Made by a program: the position numbers and the translations under genes. Shown here one piece after another: positions 43,639 through 51,218 of a stretch of DNA of 64,000 nucleotides (position 1 is its first letter; the number at the start of each line of letters is the position of its first letter). Source of the DNA: Pseudonocardia ammonioxydans (GTDB taxonomy: Bacteria > Actinomycetota > Actinomycetes > Mycobacteriales > Pseudonocardiaceae); NCBI RefSeq assembly GCF_900115005.1, contig NZ_FOUY01000033.1, forward strand, positions 1-64,000, read 5' to 3'. Under the pieces are notes generated by a model. That model ran no database searches. It saw nothing but the letters and a program-made list of their open reading frames with translations, and was not told the DNA's origin.

Positions 43639-44802
43639 GTGGCCGCCATCGCGCACTACGCGCCGCTGGGAGCCGGGCACGTCAACCCGGCGATCGGGAT
43701 CGTCGCCGAGCTCGTCCGCCGCGGACACGCGGTCAGCAGCTTCGTGCCGGGCCGGTTCGCCGAGCGGATGGCCGCCACCGGTGCCCGGGTCGTGCCGGTG
43801 TCCTCGTCCTGGGAGACCCAGGACCTGGATGATCCGCCGCAGATGCACGGCCGGCACCTGGTCCGGGCGATCGGGTACCTGCTCGACGAGACCCGCTTCC
43901 TGGTCCCGCAGCTGACCGGGCACCCGCGCCCGGACCTCGTCCTGCACGACGGGCCGCTCGCGGTCTGGGGCCGGGTGCTGGCCCACCACTGGGGGACGCC
44001 GTCGGTGGAGATCTGGCCGAACCTGGTCGGCAACCGGCACTGGTCGATGAGCCGGTACGCGAGGCTCAACCCGCTGGATCCGCGGCTTCTCGTCACGATG
44101 GTGAGGTTCGCCGCCTACCTGCGCAGGCACGGGATCCGCGATGTCCGGGCGTTCTTCGAGGGGGCGACGGCGACCCGGCGCCTGGTCACCGTGCCCCGGG
44201 CGTTCCAGTACGCCGGTGAGACGTTCACCGGGCACCGGTTCGTCGGGCCGGTACTCGGCGACCGCGCACACGACACCGGGTGGAGCCCGCCACCGGACGG
44301 ACGCCCCGTGCTGCTGGTCTCGCTCGGCAGCGCCTACAACCGCAGGCCCGGGATCTACCGGACCATCGTCTCGACCGCCGCGGACCGGCCGTGGCACGTC
44401 GTCGCGTCGATCGGCGAGGTCGACCCGGCCGAGCTCGGCCCGCTCCCGCCGAACGTGGAGGTGCACCCGCAGGTCCCGCAGCTGACCGTGCTGCGGCACG
44501 CCCGGGCGTTCGTCACCCACGCCGGGATGGGCGGGACGATGGAGGGCCTCGCCGCCCGGGTGCCGCTGGTGGCACTGCCGCAGATGGCCGAGCAGCGGGC
44601 CAACGCCGACCGGGTTGCCGAGCTCGGGCTGGGGCGGACCCTCGACCCCGCAACCCTCACCGCGGACCGGCTGTGGTCGGCGGTCGACGCGGTCGCCGAC
44701 GACCCGGCCGTGCGCGAGCGGCTCGCCGTGATGGCCGCGGAGATCGCCGCGGCCGGCGGGGCCGCTGCGGCGGCCGACGAGGTCGAGTCCGCGCTGCGCT
44801 GA
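43639..44802 (+). CDS. GT1-family glycosyltransferase (macrolide/UGT type)
   Basis: A 387-residue GT-B enzyme. N-terminal acceptor domain begins YAPLGAGHVNPAIGIVAEL. The donor domain carries the GT1 signature THAGMGGTMEGLAARVPLVA then PQMAEQRANADRVAELGLG. This is the macrolide/MGT group that glycosylates small hydrophobic molecules with UDP or dTDP sugars; it can inactivate drugs or tailor metabolites. GTG 43639 has TACGCT six bases upstream, suggesting a leaderless message. No biosynthetic cluster surrounds it. Confidence 0.88.
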   Translation: MAAIAHYAPLGAGHVNPAIGIVAELVRRGHAVSSFVPGRFAERMAATGARVVPVSSSWETQDLDDPPQMHGRHLVRAIGYLLDETRFLVPQLTGHPRPDLVLHDGPLAVWGRVLAHHWGTPSVEIWPNLVGNRHWSMSRYARLNPLDPRLLVTMVRFAAYLRRHGIRDVRAFFEGATATRRLVTVPRAFQYAGETFTGHRFVGPVLGDRAHDTGWSPPPDGRPVLLVSLGSAYNRRPGIYRTIVSTAADRPWHVVASIGEVDPAELGPLPPNVEVHPQVPQLTVLRHARAFVTHAGMGGTMEGLAARVPLVALPQMAEQRANADRVAELGLGRTLDPATLTADRLWSAVDAVADDPAVRERLAVMAAEIAAAGGAAAAADEVESALR

Positions 44803-44812
44803 GGTTCCGCGG

Positions 44813-45307
44813 TCAGCCCGCGGCGTCCCCGGAGCGGCGCGCGGCGGTGGGCGTGGACCCCGGCTCCGTGCCGGTCGCGTCCCGGCAGCCGGCGACCAGG
44901 TCGCAGCCGCTGCACACCCCGCCGCAGGTCGGCGCGGGCTCGGCGGTCTGCTCGGCGAGCGTGACCTCGGCCGCCCGCGCGCCCAGGGAACCGCCCACGC
45001 CGGCCAGCACGACCGTCCCGATCAGGGCGAGCCCGCCGAGCACCCACGGCATCGCACCGCCGCGGCCGGTGACGAACAGCGCGGACCCGCCGACGAGCCC
45101 GACGAGCCCGGCCGCCCCGAGCGGACCGGCGGCGACCCGGTTGGCCAGCACGAACGCGTCGGCGGTGCGCAGGCTGGCCGGTGTGCGCACGCCGGCGAAC
45201 CGGTTGCGCGGCAGCTTCCCGCTCGCACCCAGCGCGGCGAGGACGACGAGCACCGCTCCGGCCAGCAGGAGCAGGGCGGCGAGGACGAGGCGCAGCGTGG
45301 TGGGCAC
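44813..45307 (-). CDS. SdpI/YhfL family membrane protein
   Basis: A 164-residue protein with three or four hydrophobic segments. The SdpI block is GKLPRNRFAGVRTPASLRTA followed by AFVLANRVAAGPLGAAG. In Bacillus SdpI confers immunity to the SdpC toxin; most actinobacterial members have no known role. The C-terminal tail has four cysteines (CGGVCSGCDLVAGC), an unusual possible metal site. GTG 45307 has TACCCT six bases upstream. Confidence 0.85.
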   Translation of the reverse strand: MPTTLRLVLAALLLLAGAVLVVLAALGASGKLPRNRFAGVRTPASLRTADAFVLANRVAAGPLGAAGLVGLVGGSALFVTGRGGAMPWVLGGLALIGTVVLAGVGGSLGARAAEVTLAEQTAEPAPTCGGVCSGCDLVAGCRDATGTEPGSTPTAARRSGDAAG

Positions 45308-45351
45308 GTGACCAGGGTAGAACCCGGCGGAGCGGGGACGCCCGCCCCGGC

Positions 45352-45357
45352 TACCCT
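45352..45357 (+). promoter_or_regulatory. -10 box of the leuS leader transcript
   Basis: TACCCT ends six bases before an ATG at 45364. Within 40 bases a mirror TACCCT serves the leftward SdpI-like gene. Confidence 0.6.
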
Positions 45358-45363
45358 GGTCAC

Positions 45364-45429
45364 ATGTGCACGGCCCGGCGGTGGCTGCCCCACCGGCAGC
45401 ACCGACTTCCCGGCGCCGCGCCGCGGTGA
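45364..45429 (+). CDS. Leaderless 21-residue leader peptide upstream of leuS
   Basis: The ATG at 45364 lies six bases after a TACCCT box, so the message would begin at this codon. The product is MCTARRWLPHRQHRLPGAAP plus Arg, basic with a Cys at position 2. It ends 124 bases before leuS. Its Met-x-Thr-Ala-Arg-Arg opening recalls actinobacterial putative leader peptides found before sulfur and amino acid genes. There is no leucine run, so classic leucine attenuation is not obvious. Confidence 0.5.
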   Translation: MCTARRWLPHRQHRLPGAAPR

Positions 45430-45463
45430 GTCGCAGTCGACGCGGATCCGACCGGTGCGGCGA

Positions 45464-45495
45464 CGACCCCTCCTGGCCACGTGCTGGAGGGGTCG
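45464..45495 (+). promoter_or_regulatory. Hairpin in the leuS leader
   Basis: A perfect 10-base stem, CGACCCCTCC and GGAGGGGTCG, with a 12-base loop, 35 bases past the leader ORF stop and 58 bases before leuS. It may be an attenuator or processing site; no T-box consensus was found. Confidence 0.5.
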
Positions 45496-45553
45496 CAGCG
45501 TGTTCCGGGCCCGCGACGGGCCGTCGCAACAGGTTTCCCGAGGTGAGACGGAC

Positions 45554-48430
45554 ATGAGCACCGAGACCAGCACCGCCGCCGAGACGAACGGGGAGCGCGC
45601 TGCGCACTCCGACCGGCCCGCGTACCGCTACGACGCCGAGATGGCCGGCCGGATCGAGCGCAAGTGGCAGGACTTCTGGGAGGCCGAGCAGACCTTCCGC
45701 ACCCCGAACCCCGGTGAGCCCGGCTCGGAGAAGCCGAAGTACTACCTGATGGACATGTTCCCGTACCCGTCCGGGTCGGGGCTGCACGTCGGGCACCCGC
45801 TGGGGTTCATCGGTACCGACGTGCTGGGTCGCTACCTGCGCATGACCGGCCACAACGTGCTGCACCCGATGGGTTTCGACGCGTTCGGCCTGCCCGCCGA
45901 GCAGTACGCCGTCCAGACCGGGACCCACCCGCGGACCACCACCGAGGCGAACATCGCCCGGTACCGCGAGCAGCTGCGCCAGCTGGGCCTGGGGCACGAC
46001 CCGAGCCGCTCGGTCTCGACCACCGACATCCCGTTCTACCGCTGGACCCAGTGGATCTTCCGCGAGATCTTCGAGGCCTGGTACGACACCGACGCCGACC
46101 GCGCCCGCCCGATCGCCGAGCTGCGGGCCGAGTTCGAGTCCGGCGCGCGGCGCACCCCGGACGGGCGGGCCTGGACCGAGCTGGCCGAGGGCGAGCGGCG
46201 GGCGCTGATCGACTCGTACCGGCTGGCCTACATCTCCGAGGCCCCGGTCAACTGGTGCCCGGGCCTGGGCACCGTGCTGGCGAACGAGGAGGTCACCCCG
46301 GAGGGGCGCTCCGAGCGCGGCAACTACCCCGTCTTCCGCCGCAACCTGAAGCAGTGGATGATGCGGATCACCGCCTACGCCGACCGGCTGGCCGACGACC
46401 TGGACCGGGTCGAGTGGCCGGAGTCGGTCAAGGCGATGCAGCGCAACTGGATCGGGCGCTCCGAGGGGGCGAGCGTCCGGTTCGCCGTGCCGGGTGCGAC
46501 CGATGAGATCGAGGTCTTCACGACCCGGCCGGACACGCTGTTCGGGGCGACCTACATGGTCCTGGCGCCCGAGCACCCGCTGGTGGAGACGATCGTGCCG
46601 GCCGCGTGGCCGTCCGGTGTGGACGCCCGCTGGACCGGCGCGGCCGCGACCCCGGCCGAGGCCGTCGCGGCCTACCGCGCCGAGGCCGCACGCAAGTCGG
46701 AGCTGGACCGTCAGGAGAACAAGGACAAGACCGGCGTCTTCACCGGGGCGTACGCCACGAACCCGGTGAACGGCGCGTCGATCCCGATCTTCGTCGCCGA
46801 CTACGTGCTGATGGGCTACGGCACCGGGGCGATCATGGCGGTGCCCGCGCAGGACCAGCGCGACTGGGACTTCGCGACCGCCTACGGGCTGCCGATCGTG
46901 CGGACCGTCGACCCGGGCGAGGGCTTCGACGGCGAGGCGTTCACCGGCGACGGACCGGCGATCAACTCGGCGAACGACGAGGTCAGCCTGAACGGCCTGG
47001 GTGTCGACGACGCCAAGCGGCGGATCATCGACTGGCTGGCGGCGCAGGGCACCGGCGAGGGCGTGGTCCAGTACAAGCTGCGGGACTGGCTGTTCTCCCG
47101 CCAGCGCTACTGGGGTGAGCCGTTCCCCATCGTGTGGGACGAGCACGGCCCGGTCTCGCTGCCCGAGGACCAGCTGCCCGTCGAGCTGCCCGACGTCGAC
47201 GACTACGCGCCGAAGACCTACGACGCCGACGACGCGGACACCGAGCCGGAGCCGCCGCTGTCGCGGGCGAGCGAGTGGGTCAACGTCGAGCTGGACCTGG
47301 GTGACGGTCCGAAGGCCTACCGCCGCGAGACGAACACGATGCCGCAGTGGGCCGGCTCCTGCTGGTACTACCTGCGCTACCTGGACCCGGAGAACTCCGA
47401 GCGCTTCGTCTCCGAGGAGGCCGAGCGGTACTGGCTGGGCAAGGACCCGGCCAAGGCCGACGACCCGGGTGGCGTCGACCTGTACGTCGGCGGCGTCGAG
47501 CACGCCGTGCTGCACCTGCTGTACTCCCGGTTCTGGCACAAGGTGCTGTTCGACCTGGGCCACGTCACCAGCGAGGAGCCGTTCCGGCGGCTGTTCAACC
47601 AGGGCTACATCCAGGCCTTCGCCTACACCGACGCGCGCGGTATGTACGTGCCGGCCGAGGAGGTCGTGGAGGGCTCCCCGGCAGCCGACGGCACGACCGG
47701 TTTCACGTGGAACGGTGAACCCGTCACCCAGGAGTACGGGAAGATGGGCAAGTCACTGAAGAACGTCGTGACGCCCGACGAGATGTGCGCGCGCTACGGC
47801 GCGGACACGTTCCGGCTGTACGAGATGTACACCGGCCCGATGGAGGCCTCCCGCCCCTGGTCGACGCGCGACGTCGTCGGGCCGCAGCGGTTCCTGCAGC
47901 GGGTGTGGCGCAACCTGGTCGACGAGAACACTGGCGAGACGACGGTGGTCGACGACGAGCCGGGTGACGACGTGCGGCGCGCGCTGCACAAGGCCGTCGC
48001 CGGCGTCCGTGCGGACTTCCCGGCCCTGCACTACAACACCGCCGCGGCGAAGCTGATCGAGCTGAACAACGTGCTGACCAAGCGCGGGACGCGGGTCGAG
48101 CGCGAGATCGCCGAGTCGCTGGTGCTGATGATGGCGCCGCTGGCCCCGCACATCGCCGAGGAGCTGTGGCAGAGGCTGGGCCACGACGGTTCGCTGGCCT
48201 ACGCGTCGTTCCCGGTGGCCGACGAGCGGTACCTGGTGGCCGACACCGTCGAGTACCCGATCCAGGTCAACGGCAAGGTCCGCTCCCGGGTCAGCGTCCC
48301 CGCGGAGGCGGGACAGGACGAGATCCGGACGGCCGCACTGGGCGACGAGAAGATCGTCGCAGCACTGGACGGTGCCGAGCCGAAGAAGGTCATCGTCGTG
48401 CCGGGGCGCCTGGTCAACGTCGTCCGTTAG
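45554..48430 (+). CDS. leuS: Leucyl-tRNA synthetase
   Basis: A 958-residue class I synthetase that charges tRNA-Leu. The HIGH-type motif is FPYPSGSGLHVGHPLG, the CP1 editing domain has TTRPDTLFGATYMVLAPEH, the KMSKS motif is EYGKMGKSLKN, and the anticodon-binding domain follows with PIQVNGKVRSRVSVP. ATG 45554 has GAGGTGA seven bases upstream. A 14-base perfect parS core lies in the coding sequence at 47700. The 3' end overlaps the HEPN gene by 17 bases, tail to tail. Confidence 0.97.
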   Translation: MSTETSTAAETNGERAAHSDRPAYRYDAEMAGRIERKWQDFWEAEQTFRTPNPGEPGSEKPKYYLMDMFPYPSGSGLHVGHPLGFIGTDVLGRYLRMTGHNVLHPMGFDAFGLPAEQYAVQTGTHPRTTTEANIARYREQLRQLGLGHDPSRSVSTTDIPFYRWTQWIFREIFEAWYDTDADRARPIAELRAEFESGARRTPDGRAWTELAEGERRALIDSYRLAYISEAPVNWCPGLGTVLANEEVTPEGRSERGNYPVFRRNLKQWMMRITAYADRLADDLDRVEWPESVKAMQRNWIGRSEGASVRFAVPGATDEIEVFTTRPDTLFGATYMVLAPEHPLVETIVPAAWPSGVDARWTGAAATPAEAVAAYRAEAARKSELDRQENKDKTGVFTGAYATNPVNGASIPIFVADYVLMGYGTGAIMAVPAQDQRDWDFATAYGLPIVRTVDPGEGFDGEAFTGDGPAINSANDEVSLNGLGVDDAKRRIIDWLAAQGTGEGVVQYKLRDWLFSRQRYWGEPFPIVWDEHGPVSLPEDQLPVELPDVDDYAPKTYDADDADTEPEPPLSRASEWVNVELDLGDGPKAYRRETNTMPQWAGSCWYYLRYLDPENSERFVSEEAERYWLGKDPAKADDPGGVDLYVGGVEHAVLHLLYSRFWHKVLFDLGHVTSEEPFRRLFNQGYIQAFAYTDARGMYVPAEEVVEGSPAADGTTGFTWNGEPVTQEYGKMGKSLKNVVTPDEMCARYGADTFRLYEMYTGPMEASRPWSTRDVVGPQRFLQRVWRNLVDENTGETTVVDDEPGDDVRRALHKAVAGVRADFPALHYNTAAAKLIELNNVLTKRGTRVEREIAESLVLMMAPLAPHIAEELWQRLGHDGSLAYASFPVADERYLVADTVEYPIQVNGKVRSRVSVPAEAGQDEIRTAALGDEKIVAALDGAEPKKVIVVPGRLVNVVR
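47699..47714. promoter_or_regulatory. parS-like site inside leuS
   Basis: GGTTTCACGTGGAACG has the intact 14-base core GTTTCACGTGGAAC with both outer bases changed. It lies about 20 kb from the main cluster. Confidence 0.65.
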
Positions 48431-48944
48431 GCCTGGGTCGTTCGTCAGGCCCGGGTCGTCCGTCAGGCCTGGGTCGTCCGTCGGGCCTGGCCGGCGGGGC
48501 CCGGCGCGGGGGCTTCGCCGGACGCCGGGTGGCCTGCCCCGTCACGGTGGGCGGGCCGCTCAGGTCCGGTGCGGCCAGCCACACCTCGATGGCGTCGACC
48601 ACGAACGCGGCGTCCTCGAGTGCCAGCACCGCCTCCCGCGGGGGAGCCGAGCTGTCGGAGTGGTCGGCCAGCGCGCGGCGGTTGAACAGCGAGCGCAGCA
48701 GCTGCCCGGCCTGCCGGTCCAGCGAGCGTTCCCGCACCGCCCGGCGGACGAACGCGCTGACGACGTCGGAGTGCTCGGCCCGGGTCTCCCCCAGCACGAG
48801 CAGCGCGGTCTCGGCGGCGCGGAACGCCGCGTGGAACGCCCGGGAGACGGCGGCATCGGGGAAGCCGTGCTCGGCGAGCAGCCGGGCGCCCGCCAGCTCG
48901 GTGCGGGCCCGGGCGATCCCGGAGCGGTGCGCGGACCCGTTCAC
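48414..48944 (-). CDS. HEPN domain protein
   Basis: A 176-residue protein. The HEPN (UPF0332-like) four-helix core spans 10-120, with FPDAAVSRAFHAAFRAAETA and the RALADHS segment, an R-x4-H arrangement like the HEPN RNase motif. The tail (135-176) is Arg/Pro/Asp repeats encoded by 18-base DNA repeats that reach past the leuS stop. GTG 48944 overlaps the stop of the upstream nucleotidyltransferase gene, so the two are coupled, as in HEPN/MNT toxin-antitoxin pairs. Confidence 0.75.
   Translation of the reverse strand: MNGSAHRSGIARARTELAGARLLAEHGFPDAAVSRAFHAAFRAAETALLVLGETRAEHSDVVSAFVRRAVRERSLDRQAGQLLRSLFNRRALADHSDSSAPPREAVLALEDAAFVVDAIEVWLAAPDLSGPPTVTGQATRRPAKPPRRAPPARPDGRPRPDGRPGPDERPRPNGRR
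48429..48490. repeat. 18-base tandem repeat
   Basis: Three and a half copies of AGGCCTGGGTCGTCCGTC (48429-48446, 48447-48464, 48465-48482, then GGGCCTGG). They encode the Arg-Pro-Asp-Gly repeats at the HEPN C-terminus and touch the leuS stop codon. Confidence 0.9.
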
Positions 48945-49696
48945 CGCAGCCGCACCGCCTCGGCGCGGGCCCGGATCACCGTCGGGTCACCGGGCCGGGC
49001 CAGCTCGTGCTGCCCGACCGGCAGGACGCTGATCGTCAGGCCGGTGCGCTCGGTGTGCTGCCACAGCACGTCGTCCATCGCCCGCAGCTCCTCCCAGGGC
49101 AGGATCGTCGTGGCGTGGTCGTCGAGCACGACCAGCAGGTCGATCGCGGACTCGACCGTCCCCTCGCCGCTGGCCCACGGGCCGAAGAGCAGCACCTGCC
49201 GCAGCCGCGGGCCGTAGAGTGCGGCCAGATCCGCGGCGACGGCCGCGGGCACGTCGTCGTTCGACGGGTCGGGGTCGGGGTGGCGGGCCCGGAGCTGCTC
49301 GGCGTCGGCCTCGGTGATCAGGCCGGTGCCGGCCAGCCAGTCCACGGCGCGGCGCCGGGAGCGGGCGTCGCGGAAGCGGTACCACTGGTCGCGGACCTCG
49401 GGGAACTCGAACAGCGTGTTCTTGAACCGGCGGAACGCACCGCGCCCGTCGATGGCCCGGTCCAGCAGTGAGGCCGCCCGCCGGTGCTGGACGCCCGCGG
49501 TGAAGTCGGCCATGTCCCGGTACGACTCCCGGCTGGTGACGGAGTCGATCTCCAACCAGTCCGCGGGCGGTTTGTCGTCATCGCTGTGACCGGCGACCGC
49601 GCCACTGACCGGGTCCAGGTACCAGTGGGTCTCCGGCGACCGGTCGTCCAGCGCGTCGGCCAGCGCGGCCAGATCGACGCGGCCCGGATCGAGCAT
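48941..49696 (-). CDS. UPF0158 domain fused to a degenerate nucleotidyltransferase
   Basis: A 251-residue fusion. Residues 1-150 match UPF0158: WYLDPVSGAVAG, RESYRDMADFTAGV, DRAIDGRGAFRRFKNTLFEF and QWYRFRDARSRRRAVDWL. Residues 155-251 resemble a minimal nucleotidyltransferase: VLLFGPWASGEGTVESAIDL. Where active MNT proteins have Gly-Ser, Arg and Ser-Asp-x-Asp, this has Gly-Pro, Ser and Ser-Ala-x-Asp, so catalysis is doubtful. ATG 49696 follows TAGGCT by six bases, suggesting a leaderless message. It precedes and overlaps the HEPN gene; an antitoxin role is inferred. Confidence 0.75.
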   Translation of the reverse strand: MLDPGRVDLAALADALDDRSPETHWYLDPVSGAVAGHSDDDKPPADWLEIDSVTSRESYRDMADFTAGVQHRRAASLLDRAIDGRGAFRRFKNTLFEFPEVRDQWYRFRDARSRRRAVDWLAGTGLITEADAEQLRARHPDPDPSNDDVPAAVAADLAALYGPRLRQVLLFGPWASGEGTVESAIDLLVVLDDHATTILPWEELRAMDDVLWQHTERTGLTISVLPVGQHELARPGDPTVIRARAEAVRLR

Positions 49697-49729
49697 GGTC
49701 CGAGCCTATGGGGCACCCGGTGTGCGCGG

Positions 49730-50170
49730 CTACTCGTCATCACCCCAGAACAGCTGGGCGAGCAGGACCGCACCCCAGATCCCGATCGGGAAGATCGGCC
49801 AGAAGAACGGCAGGCCGCCCGAGGCGACGGCGGTGACCAGCCAGATGCCGGTCAGCAGGACCGCCGTCCCGGCCCAGGACCGCCACTCCTTGAGGTACTC
49901 CCGCTTCGCCTCGGTCTTCTCGACCTCCGCGGCCTCGGCCTGCACCGTGGGCAGCTCGGAGCGCCGCACGGCAGGCAGGTCGGCGGTCAGCACGTCGAGA
50001 TCGCGCCGGACGGTCGCGGCGTAGGCGTCGCGCAGCCGTTGGTCGTACTCGGTCAGCGACAGCCGGCCCTGGTCGTGCGCCAGCTTGAGGCGCTCGGCGG
50101 TCTCCTGGCGTTCGGTGTCGGAGACCCGCATCAGCGCCGCCCCGCCGTCGGACTCCTGTGGCTCCCCCAT
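49730..50170 (-). CDS. DUF1707 (SHOCT-like) membrane protein
   Basis: A 146-residue protein. The DUF1707 domain is N-terminal: MRVSDTERQETAERLKLAHD and GRLSLTEYDQRLRDAYAA, followed by DLDVLTADLP. A short charged linker leads to two hydrophobic segments (TAVLLTGIWLVTAVASGGL and WPIFPIGIWGAVLLAQLF). Function unknown. ATG 50170 has TAACCT eight bases upstream, a leaderless pattern. Confidence 0.88.
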   Translation of the reverse strand: MGEPQESDGGAALMRVSDTERQETAERLKLAHDQGRLSLTEYDQRLRDAYAATVRRDLDVLTADLPAVRRSELPTVQAEAAEVEKTEAKREYLKEWRSWAGTAVLLTGIWLVTAVASGGLPFFWPIFPIGIWGAVLLAQLFWGDDE

Positions 50171-50189
50171 ACCCGCCGAGGTTAGCGAC

Positions 50190-51137
50190 TCAGCGGGCGG
50201 TGGGGGTCCGTCGTTCGACCGATCCCGGCCCCGGAGCCGGGACCCGCCGGGGCCGGGTCGCGACCACGACACCGGCCAGGCACAGCACGCCACCGGCCAG
50301 CGCGAGCGGTGCCGGGACCTCCCCGAGCAGCGCCCAGGACAGCAGCACCACGATCGGCGGGACGGCGTAGGTGGCGGCGGCCAATCGGCCGGCGGTCGTC
50401 CGGGACAGCGCGTATCCCCAGGTCAGGAACGCGATCGCGGTCGGGAAGACCCCGAGGTAGGCGGTGCCGGCGACGGCCGACGCCGGGGCCGAGGCGAGCT
50501 CGGCCACCAGCGTGGGCAGGTACGGCAGCAGGGCGACGGTGCCGGCCACCGCGCCGAGCCAGGTGACGGTCAGCGCGTCGATCCGGACCAGCAGCCGCTT
50601 CTGGGCGACGGCGGCGCCCGCGTAGAGCAGTGCGGCGAGCAGCCCGAGCAGCACGCCGGACAGGTCGGTGCCGCCTGCCGAGGTGGTCGTCGCGATGAGG
50701 ACGACACCGGCGAACGCGATCGCCATGCCGGCCAGCAGGCGGCCGGGGAAGCCCTCGCCGAGCAGGAGCCCGGCCAGCACCGCGACCACCACCGGCGCCA
50801 CGTTCACCAGCAGCGCGGTCGTGCCGGCGTCGAGGTGGCGTTCCGCGGCGTTGAGGGCCAGGTTGTAGAGCCCGAACCAGGCCGCGCCCCACAGCGCGAC
50901 CGCACCGAGCAACCGTCCGTCGGGCAGCCGGGGACCACCCCGGTGGGACCGCACGACCAGCACGATCGCCGTCAGGGTGAGCGAGCCGACCAGCATCCGG
51001 CCCAGTGCCAGCGCGCCGGGCGAGAGGTCGTGACCGACCGCTCGGATCCCGACGAACGCCGACGCCCACAGGACGACGGTGGTCGCGGCGGCCGCGAGCG
51101 GGAGCAGGGAGCGGGACACAGATGGGGGCGGGCTCAT
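50190..51137 (-). CDS. EamA/DMT family transporter
   Basis: A 315-residue protein with ten hydrophobic helices in two EamA repeats. The first begins LLPLAAAATTVVLWASAFVG with ALGRMLVGSLTLTA; the second carries WLGAVAGTVALLPYLPT and GYALSRTTAGRLAAATYAVP. Drug/metabolite exporters of this type move amino acids or small metabolites. ATG 51137 has GGAGG eight bases upstream. Divergent from the LysR gene, which may control it. Confidence 0.9.
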   Translation of the reverse strand: MSPPPSVSRSLLPLAAAATTVVLWASAFVGIRAVGHDLSPGALALGRMLVGSLTLTAIVLVVRSHRGGPRLPDGRLLGAVALWGAAWFGLYNLALNAAERHLDAGTTALLVNVAPVVVAVLAGLLLGEGFPGRLLAGMAIAFAGVVLIATTTSAGGTDLSGVLLGLLAALLYAGAAVAQKRLLVRIDALTVTWLGAVAGTVALLPYLPTLVAELASAPASAVAGTAYLGVFPTAIAFLTWGYALSRTTAGRLAAATYAVPPIVVLLSWALLGEVPAPLALAGGVLCLAGVVVATRPRRVPAPGPGSVERRTPTAR

Positions 51138-51218
51138 AACCCGAGCCTCCCGGCCCGGACACTTCAGCACCAGCGATTGTTCCTACCGGTATATTCAGTG
51201 TTGCTGTACGGTTGCCGG

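Noticed and set aside
45364..45553. T-box riboswitch for leuS
   Set aside because: No T-box sequence (TGGNACCGCG-like) or specifier stem was found.
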